From assembly GCF_001424145.1 (NCBI RefSeq), contig NZ_LMQM01000014.1, positions 62,001 to 126,000 on the forward strand: DNA of 64,000 bases, in the 5' to 3' direction. Below the pieces are notes generated by a model that was not told where the DNA came from, ran no database searches, and was given only the letters and a program-made list of their open reading frames with translations. Both the position numbers and the translations under genes were made by a program. This stretch comes from Chryseobacterium sp. Leaf404 (GTDB lineage Bacteria > Bacteroidota > Bacteroidia > Flavobacteriales > Weeksellaceae). Below are positions 34,878-43,523 of the stretch, piece by piece. Position 1 is the stretch's first letter. Each line of letters opens with the position of its first letter.

Positions 34878-35318
34878 ATGAAAATGAATTTCATAAAAAT
34901 AATGTCAGTCTGTTTATTTTCTGTGATGATTACCGCCTGCAAAACGGCCGCACCGGATCCGGAAACGTTACCTAAAGATATTGCTGAAAGACCTGCTGAT
35001 GCAGAGAGCAGAAAGTATGATCAGGCACAGCTTGATATTCTGAAATCATCCATTGATGCTGAGATTGAAAAAGAAAAATGTACAGATCCTAAAGAATGGG
35101 CATTTGCTCCAATCGGTGCCAAAGCTTGTGGTGGGCCATATTCTTACATTGCCTATCCAAAGAAAAATGAAACTTCAATTCTGGCAAAACTTGAAAATTT
35201 CAAAAACAGAATGATTGCTCACAATAAAAAATACGAACTTGTTTCTGACTGTATGCTGCCGGCAGAGCCGGTTTCCGTCAGATGTGAAGCGGGAAAGGCT
35301 GTGTTGGTATATCCTTAG
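34878..35318 (+). CDS. Small lipoprotein, unknown function
   Basis: 146 aa with a signal sequence ending in the lipobox MITAC (Cys21). The mature part is polar, with six further Cys residues visible (for example KCTDPKEW, KACGGPYSY, SDCMLPAEPVSVRCEAGK) that could form disulfides in the periplasm. The start MKMNF has an alternative ATG two codons later. No family name can be given with certainty. Confidence 0.82.
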   Translation: MKMNFIKIMSVCLFSVMITACKTAAPDPETLPKDIAERPADAESRKYDQAQLDILKSSIDAEIEKEKCTDPKEWAFAPIGAKACGGPYSYIAYPKKNETSILAKLENFKNRMIAHNKKYELVSDCMLPAEPVSVRCEAGKAVLVYP

Positions 35319-35638
35319 GGTAGAAACAAGGCAAAAGTAAAAAAGAGTCAAGGTTATCTAAAAAAGCCAAGTAATGAGGTTAAAGAGCCAAGTGAAAAGG
35401 CAAAAGTGCCAAGTTTGTTACGGAAAACCAGGTGATAAATTTGATTTTTTAAATAATTCTGTTACAAAAAAAATTAGGTGATCAACCACGAAGTGGTTCA
35501 ATTAACCGATACCTGTAGAAATAAAAACGACTTTGAAAAATATTTCCGAAGTCGTTTTTATTTTAAGTCTTTGCAAAACTAAAAATTATCAGTAAACTTA
35601 TAAACCATTAATCCACTAATCCAATCCGACTCTCAAAC
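35319..35638. other. 320-bp convergent gap with word repeats, palindrome and terminator
   Basis: No ORF. 35330-35430 repeats the words GCCAAGT, AAAAG and GAGTCAAGG in degenerate form. 35485-35500 holds the palindrome AACCACGAAGTGGTT, of the kind seen in scattered extragenic elements of related genomes. A strong hairpin at 35523-35559 is listed as a terminator. The rest is AT-rich. Confidence 0.6.
35523..35563. terminator. Bidirectional terminator
   Basis: An 11-bp stem AAAAACGACTT (35523-35533) / AAGTCGTTTTT (35549-35559) with a 15-nt loop, T-rich on both sides. It lies between convergent genes and can serve both. Confidence 0.8.
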
Positions 35639-36160
35639 TCACTTTTCTTCCTTATACCATGAAGAATATTTCACATAATTATCTGCGATTCTGTTTACTT
35701 CGCCTTCCAGAAGCTGAGAATTTATGTCTTTTAATTTCCTTGCAGGAACGCCGCCCCAGACTTCTCCGGATTTGATGTGTGTTCCCTGGGTAACCACAGA
35801 ACCTGCGCCAACGATGGAATTTTCTTCAACAATACAATCATCCATCACGATGGAGCCCATTCCAATTAAAACATTATCCTTGATGGTGCAACCGTGAACA
35901 ATTGCGTTGTGACCGATGGATACGTTGTTGCCAATATTCAAAGGATGTTTCTGATAAGTGCAGTGCAACATCACGTTATCCTGAATATTGACCTTGTTTC
36001 CCATTTTAATGTAATGTACATCGCCTCTGATTACGGCATTGTACCAGATGCTGCAGTCAGTTCCCATGGTAACATCTCCAATAATTGTTGCGGTTTCTGC
36101 TAAAAAAGTATTTTCTCCAATCTGAGGAGTTTTTCCTAAAAGTTCTTTTATTAAAGCCAT
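35639..36160 (-). CDS. Gamma-carbonic-anhydrase-like protein
   Basis: 173 aa left-handed beta-helix with repeated hexapeptides (for example VNIQDNVMLHC, VSIGHNAIVHGC, VLIGMGSIVMDDC), typical of the YrdA/PaaY gamma-carbonic-anhydrase family. The His residues that bind zinc in this family can be placed at HCTYQKHP and GHNAIVHG. Proteins of this type are often annotated as acetyltransferase-like; activity is not proven by sequence. Upstream spacer contains TTTGAAAATTA words. Confidence 0.9.
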   Translation of the reverse strand: MALIKELLGKTPQIGENTFLAETATIIGDVTMGTDCSIWYNAVIRGDVHYIKMGNKVNIQDNVMLHCTYQKHPLNIGNNVSIGHNAIVHGCTIKDNVLIGMGSIVMDDCIVEENSIVGAGSVVTQGTHIKSGEVWGGVPARKLKDINSQLLEGEVNRIADNYVKYSSWYKEEK

Positions 36161-36280
36161 ATTCTGATTTGAAAATTTAATAATGTGTTAATTTGAAAAT
36201 TAGATTTAAAACTACGGTGGTAAATTACAGTGATAGCAAAAATCTAACTCCCAACTTCCAGCTTCTAACTTCTAAATCCG

Positions 36281-36288
36281 TATTTTTG
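36281..36288 (+). promoter_or_regulatory. Promoter -7 element for the Nfu gene
   Basis: TATTTTTG, an exact TAnnTTTG match, 22 bp before the ATG at 36311. The -33 region overlaps a CTTCCAGCTTCTAACTTCT word repeat and has no clear TTTG. Confidence 0.45.
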
Positions 36289-36310
36289 TACATTCAAATT
36301 TAATTAAAAA

Positions 36311-37189
36311 ATGCGTACTATACTTATAGAACCAACCGAAAACCCTAAAGTGATGAAATTTGTATCCGACTACAATTTGATTCCCGGGTCTTTGGAGCTG
36401 GACAGAGATTCTGATATATCAGAAATTCCTTTGGCACAGGAACTTTTCAATTATCCTTTTGTGGAAAGAATCTTCATCACCGCGAATTTTGTTGCTGTGG
36501 CAAAACAGGACACTGTAGAATGGGAACACGTTGCAGAAAGCCTGAAAAATGTAATCGAAGACGAACTTTTGGCAAACCCGAGAATTTATCTTCAGAAAAA
36601 GAAAGAGATGTATCAGATTTATGCTGAAATGACGCCAAATCCTAATGTGATGAAGTTTGTTTCAAGTCAGGTTTTGATGGATGGCTTTGTAGAGGTGAAA
36701 TCAAGAGATCAGGCGCAGGGTGTACCTTTGGCTCAGGCAATTTTTACTGAATTTGATTTTGCGAGCGAAGTATTCATTTCTGATAATTTTGTTGCCGTTA
36801 CCAGAAATAATTCTGTAGAGTGGCACCAGGTGATGATGGCTGTACGTGGTTATATTGCCGAATATCTGCAGAGTGGAGGCGAGATTTCCAATATTGAAAG
36901 TCAGAAGCATGAAAATCCTGTAGAAAAAATTATCAACAGAGATTATACTGAAGATGAGCAGAAGATTTCTGATATTTTAAATGAATATGTGGCCCCGGCT
37001 GTAGAAAATGATGGTGGTAAAATTTCTTTGATGGAATACGACGGCTCTACAAAAACAGCCAAAATGCTTTTACAGGGCGCATGTTCAGGATGTCCAAGCT
37101 CAACTGCAACTTTAAAAGGAGGAATTGAAAATATCTTAAAACAGTTCGTACCTGAACTGGTAGAAAAAGTAGAAGCCGTAAACGGATAA
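36311..37189 (+). CDS. Nfu-type Fe-S scaffold with duplicated N-terminal domain
   Basis: 292 aa. Residues 1-95 and 100-200 are two copies of the Nfu N-terminal domain (each with the ENPKVMKFVSDYNLIPG / PNPNVMKFVSSQVLMDG segment and a later FITANFVAVAKQDTVEW / FISDNFVAVTRNNSVEW). The C-terminal NifU-like domain (from about 210) contains the cluster-binding C258-x-x-C261 (GACSGCPSSTATLKGG). Nfu proteins carry Fe-S clusters to target enzymes. It precedes hemH by 74 bp. Confidence 0.93.
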   Translation: MRTILIEPTENPKVMKFVSDYNLIPGSLELDRDSDISEIPLAQELFNYPFVERIFITANFVAVAKQDTVEWEHVAESLKNVIEDELLANPRIYLQKKKEMYQIYAEMTPNPNVMKFVSSQVLMDGFVEVKSRDQAQGVPLAQAIFTEFDFASEVFISDNFVAVTRNNSVEWHQVMMAVRGYIAEYLQSGGEISNIESQKHENPVEKIINRDYTEDEQKISDILNEYVAPAVENDGGKISLMEYDGSTKTAKMLLQGACSGCPSSTATLKGGIENILKQFVPELVEKVEAVNG

Positions 37190-37197
37190 ATAGATAA

Positions 37198-37248
37198 GTA
37201 ATCAGCAATGAGTAATGAGCAATATGTAAATTACTCATTACTGATTAC
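37198..37248. repeat. Long hairpin repeat between the Nfu gene and hemH
   Basis: Left arm 37198-37216 and right arm 37230-37248 pair over 19 nt with one 2-nt mismatch (GTAATCA/TGATTAC and AATGAGTAAT/ATTACTCATT) around a 13-nt loop. A further ATTACTCATA word follows. It ends 15 bp upstream of the hemH ATG. No T-run, so it is not a typical terminator. Confidence 0.85.
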
Positions 37249-37263
37249 CCATTACTCATAATT

Positions 37264-38286
37264 ATGAAGGGAATTTTATTAGTCAACCTCGGTTCGCCAA
37301 GGTCAACATCTGTTCCGGATGTGAAAGAATATCTTGATGAATTTCTGATGGATGAAAAGGTAATTGATTACCGTTGGTTTTTCCGTGCACTTCTGGTAAA
37401 AGGAATCATCCTCAACACAAGACCTGCAAAATCTGCAGAGGCTTACAAAACAGTCTGGACAGACGAGGGTTCTCCTCTAATCGTTATCACCAAACAGCTT
37501 CAGGCAAAACTTCAGAAATTGGTGGATGTTCCGGTAGAAATCGGGATGAGATACGCCCAACCCAGCATTGAAGCCGGAATTCAGAAGTTGGTGGATCAGG
37601 GCGTTACAGATATTGTACTTTTCCCGCTGTATCCGCAATATGCGATGAGTACAACAGAAACAGTAATTGATAAAGCCGAGGAAGTAAGAAAAAAATCTTT
37701 TCCGCAGATTAGAATTAATTACATTCAGCCTTTTTACAACAGAGATATTTATATAGACTGTCTCGCGGAAAGCATTAAGGAAAAACTTCCGGAAAATTTC
37801 GATGCGTTACAGTTTTCCTATCACGGTGTTCCCGAAAGACATATATATAAGACAGATCCTACCAATACCTGTAACTTAAATGACTGTTGCTCGCGGAATT
37901 CAAACCCAAGTCATCAGTTCTGCTACCGTCATCAGTGTTTCAGTGTAACGAATTCGGTGATTAAAAAATTAGGTTTACCTAAAGAAAAAGTGATGGTCAC
38001 GTTCCAGTCGAGATTAGGAAAAGATAAATGGATGGAGCCTTACACGGATGAGACGTTGGAAAATGTCGGCAAAAAAGGGGTGAAAAACTTAGCAATTGTT
38101 TGCCCGGCCTTTGTTGCTGACTGTCTGGAAACGCTTGAAGAGATTTCTGTGGAAGGAAAACATCAGTTTGAACACGGTGGAGGAGAGAATTTCCATTACA
38201 TTCCATGTCTGAACGATGAAGACCGATGGGTGAATGTGGTAAAAACACTTTGTGAAGAAAAATTAAATGATTTTTATGGGGTTTGA
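37264..38286 (+). CDS. hemH: Ferrochelatase
   Basis: 340 aa. It inserts ferrous iron in a porphyrin in haem synthesis. Family marks are LLVNLGSPRSTSVPDVKEYL at the start, ALQFSYHGVPERH (catalytic His), VTFQSRLGKDKWMEPYT and CLETLEEISVEGKHQF (catalytic Glu and following). A Cys-rich stretch (CNLNDCCSRNSNPSHQFCYR, about 200-219) follows the active-site His. The start is taken at the ATG just after the hairpin. Confidence 0.96.
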   Translation: MKGILLVNLGSPRSTSVPDVKEYLDEFLMDEKVIDYRWFFRALLVKGIILNTRPAKSAEAYKTVWTDEGSPLIVITKQLQAKLQKLVDVPVEIGMRYAQPSIEAGIQKLVDQGVTDIVLFPLYPQYAMSTTETVIDKAEEVRKKSFPQIRINYIQPFYNRDIYIDCLAESIKEKLPENFDALQFSYHGVPERHIYKTDPTNTCNLNDCCSRNSNPSHQFCYRHQCFSVTNSVIKKLGLPKEKVMVTFQSRLGKDKWMEPYTDETLENVGKKGVKNLAIVCPAFVADCLETLEEISVEGKHQFEHGGGENFHYIPCLNDEDRWVNVVKTLCEEKLNDFYGV

Positions 38287-38362
38287 CTCAAATAAAACTT
38301 GTTTTTAAATACCGTGCCCCCTTTTTTTTTCAATAGATTTTATTTAAAATATAATTTTTTTT

Positions 38363-38400
38363 AACAATACCCCTAAAAATTAGGGGTATTGTTTTGTTTT
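38363..38400 (+). terminator. Terminator after hemH
   Basis: A 14-bp perfect stem, AACAATACCCCTAA (38363-38376) with TTAGGGGTATTGTT (38380-38393), a 3-nt loop and a T-rich tail. The next promoter (TTTG) overlaps its right end. Confidence 0.9.
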
Positions 38401-38422
38401 TTAAATTTTTTTTCTACCTTTA
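38393..38422 (+). promoter_or_regulatory. Promoter of the toxin-antitoxin-like pair
   Basis: TTTG (38393-38396), an 18-bp spacer and TACCTTTA (38415-38422; one base from TAnnTTTG). The first gene starts 39 bp downstream. Confidence 0.6.
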
Positions 38423-38461
38423 CTTCATCAAAGACAAACTGACACTTCAAAATTTGAAATA

Positions 38462-38689
38462 ATGGAGACAACTATTGAAATTTTAAAAAAGAAAATCGAC
38501 ATTTTAAGTCCGGATCTTGTAGAAGCATTATCTAAAATTCTGAACACTGTGGAAACACAGGATTTGAAAGATATCTCTCAGTTTCAGATGGACGAAATTT
38601 CATACAGAATTTATTTCCATTCTGAAAATCCGAATACGAAGCTCGATTTTTTCGAAAATATAGATGAACTTGAGCATTTGTGTGCTTAG
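38462..38689 (+). CDS. Small acidic protein, possible antitoxin
   Basis: 75 aa, acidic and probably helical (METTIEILKKKIDILSPDLV at the start, ending NIDELEHLCA). No HTH or known antitoxin fold can be named. Its position 9 bp before a ParE/RelE-like gene, with its own promoter, is the classic antitoxin-first order. Its identity as antitoxin is inference. Confidence 0.65.
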   Translation: METTIEILKKKIDILSPDLVEALSKILNTVETQDLKDISQFQMDEISYRIYFHSENPNTKLDFFENIDELEHLCA

Positions 38690-38698
38690 GATGAAGCA

Positions 38699-38959
38699 AT
38701 GAAAGTGCTTTTATCATCCATCGCAAAGAATGACATCCGTTTGCTGATGCGTGTTTTCAATGCTGAAAAAAAGAATAAAGACAGATATTTCTTAGATGTA
38801 CTGAAAGATTCTGTACAGCAGATTGTTGAGAATACAAATCATTTAGATATCAAAAGTAAAAAGATGCAGGTTTTTAAAACCGAAAATCTCCCAATCAATA
38901 TTCATTATGTGATCGAAGATAATAACGATTTACTGATAACAGCGGTCTTTAAAGAATAG
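38699..38959 (+). CDS. ParE/RelE-like toxin candidate
   Basis: 86 aa. The pattern fits the ParE/RelE fold: an N-terminal strand (VLLSSIAKNDI), two helices with FLDVLKDSVQQIVENT, then strand pairs in KMQVFKTENLPINIHYVIED and LLITAVFKE, close to the family's F/P-x-I-x-Y ... I-x-A-V-F ending. The conserved Arg before the fourth strand is not obvious. It could poison translation or gyrase, but this needs testing. A terminator follows. Confidence 0.65.
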   Translation: MKVLLSSIAKNDIRLLMRVFNAEKKNKDRYFLDVLKDSVQQIVENTNHLDIKSKKMQVFKTENLPINIHYVIEDNNDLLITAVFKE

Positions 38960-39039
38960 ACCTTAAACCCAGAACACTTTGTTTGTTGACATATTATATT
39001 TTATTTTTCTGTGAGTCTTAAAAAGACAGTTGATCTGGA

Positions 39040-39067
39040 CCTTACAGTTATTCTGTAAGGTTTTTTT
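39040..39067. terminator. Terminator between the TA-like pair and the T9SS plug gene
   Basis: Stem CCTTACAG (39040-39047) with CTGTAAGG (39053-39060), a 5-nt loop and seven T. It touches the stop of the convergent gene. Confidence 0.85.
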
Positions 39068-40277
39068 ATTTCACAGGTGTTCTGAATTCTCCGTAGCCTA
39101 TCAGTCCGTCGTAATTTCTGCCAAAAGGTCTGTAGTAAAGAAAGGCCTGATATAGATTTTCTGTCTGCCAGAAATTTCCGTTAATCTCCCCAAAATTCAT
39201 TCGTCCGTCTGTCTCTTTTGTGGCTAAAATATAGTTGTAGAAACCCTGTTTCATAAAGATTTTGGCGATGTATTTTTTCTTTTCTGCATCATAAGTCATC
39301 ATATATTCTTTTGATGGTTTAAAATCATTAAAACCACCTAAAACATAAAGCTCTTTACCCATCGGTTCAGAATCTAAAGAAAAATGAACCACCGCATAAT
39401 CTCCCTCACGCTCAGCATTCCGCTCAATTCCCATATCGTTTCTTCTGAAATACCACGCTCCGTTCACATCTGGCTGATACTGATAATCTAAAGGATAAGC
39501 CCAAACCGGATGCAGATAGGTCTGATGAACATTGTCGATAATTTCTGTCGCGCGCACCATATCGGCAGGCATTCTGATATTTTTATTGTCGAAATAATAA
39601 AATTCATTATTCCCGGGGAAAGTAAGATTCATCTGTTGGAAAAGCAGTTGATTTCCCATTGTAGAACTTGCCTTCTGATTAAAAACAGTCATGTGCGGGT
39701 TGTTATTCTGAACCACATTCATGGTCATAGAATTCACGTTGGAAGAAATGTCGCCGCCTTTGGAAGTTGCCTGTACTTCAACTCTCTGGTTGATGTTCGG
39801 GTTTCTGGCATCTGAAACTCTGGTTATGTTTAAAGCTAAATTCACCCCATTTTCCGAAATACTGAATCTTCTTTTAAATAAAGGCTTATCTGCAGAATCT
39901 TTGTAAACGATGATTTCAAAATTACCGGAAATTTTGGGTCTGATTTTATCATTCGGAAATGAAAGCTTGTAATGCGTATAAGGCCGAAGCGTGTTGAAAG
40001 AATATTCAAACTGGTCGAGCAAGGCATTCATCGTTCCTGTAGCGATTTCGGTGAAAAATAAGTTATCATCCTGCCAGTTTCTGTCGTAATGTTTTAAAGT
40101 ATAACGGAAAATCGTGCTGCTGTTTGTAAGATCATCAAAACTTAATACCAGCTGCTCACCCATGTTGATTACAGGTGTTTCGTCGTTGGTCTGAGGATTA
40201 AAAAGCTGTATGCTCTGTATGTTTTGGCCGAATACGAGACCACTCAGACCCAGTAAAAATATCTTTAACGTTTTCAT
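39066..40277 (-). CDS. T9SS plug-domain protein (DUF5103)
   Basis: 403 aa from the ATG at 40277; an in-frame ATG at 40310 would place extra residues before the signal peptide. Signal peptide MKTLKIFLLGLSGLVFG, then a beta-rich protein of the DUF5103 family, now described as the plug that closes the T9SS SprA translocon. Visible family stretches are SQLFNP-like SIQLFNPQTNDETPVINMG, FRYTLKHYDRNWQ and FNDFKPSKEYMM. It acts in the periplasm. Consistent with the T9SS sorting tail seen on the endonuclease. Confidence 0.88.
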   Translation of the reverse strand: MKTLKIFLLGLSGLVFGQNIQSIQLFNPQTNDETPVINMGEQLVLSFDDLTNSSTIFRYTLKHYDRNWQDDNLFFTEIATGTMNALLDQFEYSFNTLRPYTHYKLSFPNDKIRPKISGNFEIIVYKDSADKPLFKRRFSISENGVNLALNITRVSDARNPNINQRVEVQATSKGGDISSNVNSMTMNVVQNNNPHMTVFNQKASSTMGNQLLFQQMNLTFPGNNEFYYFDNKNIRMPADMVRATEIIDNVHQTYLHPVWAYPLDYQYQPDVNGAWYFRRNDMGIERNAEREGDYAVVHFSLDSEPMGKELYVLGGFNDFKPSKEYMMTYDAEKKKYIAKIFMKQGFYNYILATKETDGRMNFGEINGNFWQTENLYQAFLYYRPFGRNYDGLIGYGEFRTPVK

Positions 40278-40321
40278 TCTTACGAAGATAATGAAAAATG
40301 CCCATTTCACTATTATTATCG

Positions 40322-40329
40322 TATTTTTG
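40322..40329 (+). promoter_or_regulatory. Promoter -7 element for the MBL hydrolase gene
   Basis: TATTTTTG, exact TAnnTTTG, about 20 bp before the ATG at 40349. No clear -33 box. Confidence 0.45.
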
Positions 40330-40348
40330 ATGAAAAATTAATCTCAAT

Positions 40349-40987
40349 ATGTTTCAGATACAGGCTTTCGTATTCAATTTTGCAAGTGAAAATACTTATG
40401 TTCTTTTTAACGCAAATAAAAACGCATGGATTATCGATCCGGGAAATATGAATGAGCAGGAAACGAAAGCAATTTCAGATTTCATCAACGAAAAGGAATT
40501 AAATGTCACCAAAATTATTCTTACTCATGCCCATATTGATCACGTTTTAGGTCTGCAGTGGGCGTTTGATGCGTATAAAGTTCCGGTTATGATGCATCGG
40601 GATGATAAAGAGGTTTTAGATATGTTTCAGATCAGCGGGATGAGGTTTGGTTTTGAACTGGATCATATTAATGTTGATTTAGAATACATCAATGAAGATG
40701 ACGAAATGGATTTTGACGGAGAAAAATTTAAAATATATCATGTTCCGGGGCATTCTCCGGGAAGTGTGGTTTACCATAATGAAGCTCAGAAATTTATGAT
40801 TTCCGGAGATGTTCTTTTTGAAGGAAGTATCGGCAGAACAGATTTGTACAAAGGAAATTATGAACAGCTGATTGATGGGATTAAAACCAAACTTTTTGTT
40901 TTGGATGATGAAACGCAGGTCTTTTCAGGTCACGGAAATCCTACAACAATCGGTTTTGAGAAACAGTATAATCCTTTTTTGAAGTAA
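40349..40987 (+). CDS. Metallo-beta-lactamase-fold hydrolase
   Basis: 212 aa. The MBL-fold metal motif is H60-A-H62-I-D64-H65 (LTHAHIDHVLG), then HVPGHSPGSVVYH and a C-terminal FSGHGNPTTIGFEK. Size and layout match the small glyoxalase II-like branch (YcbL type). The exact substrate is not defined. Single gene with its own promoter and terminator. Confidence 0.92.
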   Translation: MFQIQAFVFNFASENTYVLFNANKNAWIIDPGNMNEQETKAISDFINEKELNVTKIILTHAHIDHVLGLQWAFDAYKVPVMMHRDDKEVLDMFQISGMRFGFELDHINVDLEYINEDDEMDFDGEKFKIYHVPGHSPGSVVYHNEAQKFMISGDVLFEGSIGRTDLYKGNYEQLIDGIKTKLFVLDDETQVFSGHGNPTTIGFEKQYNPFLK

Positions 40988-41020
40988 ATTTTCGAGATTT
41001 TTCTGAAAATTAAATGTAAA

Positions 41021-41047
41021 AACCGCCAGAAAATCTGACGGTTTTAA
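41021..41047. terminator. Terminator between the MBL hydrolase and the TonB receptor
   Basis: Stem AACCGCCAGA (41021-41030) with TCTGACGGTT (41034-41043), one mismatch, 3-nt loop, T-tail. Between convergent genes. Confidence 0.72.
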
Positions 41048-41070
41048 TCAATTTTTATGAAGAAATTAAA

Positions 41071-43510
41071 TTAGAAATCCAAAGTAATTGAAGCTCTTAC
41101 AGCCGCGCCCATAATCGGTCTTGCCATGATGGTTCCGTCTCCGGATGGAGATCCTGCTCTTGGGTCACCTTCAGTAATTCCGATGGTGTTGAAGATATTG
41201 GTTCCGTCAACTGCAAATCTTATTTTCCCCAGCTGATAGGAAGTTCCCGCTCCTACCTCTGAGAATGACGGCAATGTCTGCGCATTTTTCTCATCCTGGA
41301 AACGTTTTCCGTAATAATTCACACTTGCATACGCTCTCCATTCTTTCGTAATGTTTACAGCAGGATCGATGTTGAAATAGAATTTCGGCATTCTTCTCAC
41401 GGTATTGTCATCATAGTTAAATGTAGAGCCGTCCCCGTTTCTACCAGTAAAATCCTGATATTTTGGGTTTTGTACGGTTCCGTTGAAGGTGATTTCCAAC
41501 AGATTGTTAAAAAGTCTTGCATAACCTTCCAGTTCTACCCCAAAGTTGGTGGTGTTTGCAAATTTGTTTTCTGAAGTTCCGTCTGAATAAACATCGGTAA
41601 AAGACAGGTTTTTTAAAGTAGAGTAGAAAGGAATTACTGCTACATCAAAAGTTCTGGAATAATATTTATATCCCACTTCCAGCTGATTGGTCGTTACGGG
41701 TTTGATGGCAGAAAGATTGTTCATATTGCTGTAATATGATTCTTCGTTCGGAGATCTGAAACCATTGGAAAAGCGTGCGTAAACAGCATTTCCTTTATTG
41801 ATTTTATAATTCATCGCTGTAGTGAAAGAAACTCTGTTTACATCATACTTCCAGTATGTGAATTTATTTCCCAAAACAGATATATTATCATCTGCCGTAG
41901 TTGTAAGGAAGCTGTGCGTTCCGTCTGTTGTTAAGCCAGAATTATTTAAATTTCCGGAAGTTGTATTTACGCCGTAACCTTTGTAGAAATCACGGCTGTA
42001 ACGGATTCCTCCGTTTAAGCTTAAAGCATCAGTGATGTTGTAATCTAAGTTCGCATATAGGTCATTCAAACTTCCCTGAACCTGAGAATCTCTTAAAAGA
42101 AAAGATATTTCTGTAACTCCGTTGTAGGTTTTAGAATATCCCGTGCTGTTTGGTGTAAGAGACGTATCTGTTAAATTTAAAAGTTCGGGATTGTCTGTTG
42201 CTGTTGCCAGAATATTGCTCCAGTTCCAGTTTTGATGAGTTTTCCAGTTAGATTTGTAGAAACCAGCGGTCAGGTTTCCTTTATCAAATTTATAGCTGAA
42301 CTGTAAGTCATTCACAAAATTATTCATCTGTTTGTCTATTGCCCAGAATCCTAACTTCTGTACAAAAGCAGGATTCACAACTGCACCAGAACTTACAGAC
42401 GTAAATTGGAAATTATTTCCTGTAATTCCGTAATCGTTTGCAAATTTGGCCGCAGTTGTAGGTACGCCAGCAGGGAAAATTCCCGTATAATTCATATCAA
42501 TATTGGTGTATCTTGTTTTGTTTAAAACAGAGAAATTTCCCCCTAAATCATACTTAAATTCAGCGCCCAAAACATCAACTTTCGGATGAATTCCGTCTTC
42601 TAAATTTCTGCTGAAGAAACCTCCGCCCGCTTGAGGAATATTCAGCTGACTGATATTTCTGTAGCTGTACGTTCCGTAATTGGCATCGAAACCGGCAAAT
42701 TCTTTAAGATCACTTCCATTCTGCACCAAAGGAATCGGCAGGAAAAACGTATTTCTGTCGTCTAATTTTTTATAATAAACCTTAGCGTATCCTTTGTCGA
42801 AAACGTATTTCAGATTCATTCTGATCTGCCCGCCCTGATTGGCTTTAAAATCAGTTTTTCTGATTCCGTCATCTGTTCTGTAAAATCCGCCTACATTGAA
42901 GAATAATTTGTCCTGAACCAAAGCGCCGCCCACATTCATATCAGTACGCATCAATCCGTAAGTACTGGTTTCAAGTTTCGCGGTTCCTTTAAAATCATTT
43001 CCGCCCTCTTTGGTAATAAAGTTGATCAAACCACCCGGCGAATTGGTTGCAAAAACAGAACCCGAAACACCTCTCAAAGCTTCTAATCTGCTGACAGAAT
43101 TATCTACTCTGAAAAAATTATCTGCATTGGCAAACTGTAGAGCTCCGTCTTCAAAAACCGGAAGACCATCTTCCTGAACCTGAACAAATTCATAAGCTCC
43201 GGCCGAAGGAATTCCCCTTGCAAAAAAGGTTATTTCCAACTTCTCCACCAGAAGTTTCTACCGCAAAACCGGGAACTCTCTGTAACAGGGCAGCCGCATT
43301 GATTGGGTTTTGTTTCTGAATTTCTTTTGCGGTAAATGTGGAAATTGCAGTGCTTGATTCGATTTTTGGTTTTGGTCTGGAGTTACCCGTTATTACAACC
43401 TGGTCAATAGATGAAACTCTGGCAGAATCCTGAGCAACTTCCTGACCGAAAGCACTGTTGAAATAGAATGTTGCGATACCGGTAAGCAACAGAATGGATC
43501 TTTTTTTCAT
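41071..43510 (-). pseudogene. TonB-dependent receptor, frameshifted near the N-terminus
   Basis: Two overlapping frames form one receptor. The first (43190-43510) has the signal peptide MKKRSILLLTGIATFYFNSAFG and the start of the plug (DQVVITGNSRPKPK, LQRVPGFAVE). The second (41071-43248) continues with ARGIPSAGAYEF and the barrel, ending IRFAVDGTNIFNTIG ... ITLDF. The break lies at a homopolymer at 43222-43227 (six A on the + strand): removing one base restores NNLFARGIPSA. Joined length is about 812 aa, normal for the family. Last gene of the trehalose locus, so a saccharide receptor role is inferred from context. The frameshift may be a real mutation or a sequencing error. Confidence 0.85.
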
Positions 43511-43523
43511 AGCTTTTAATTTT

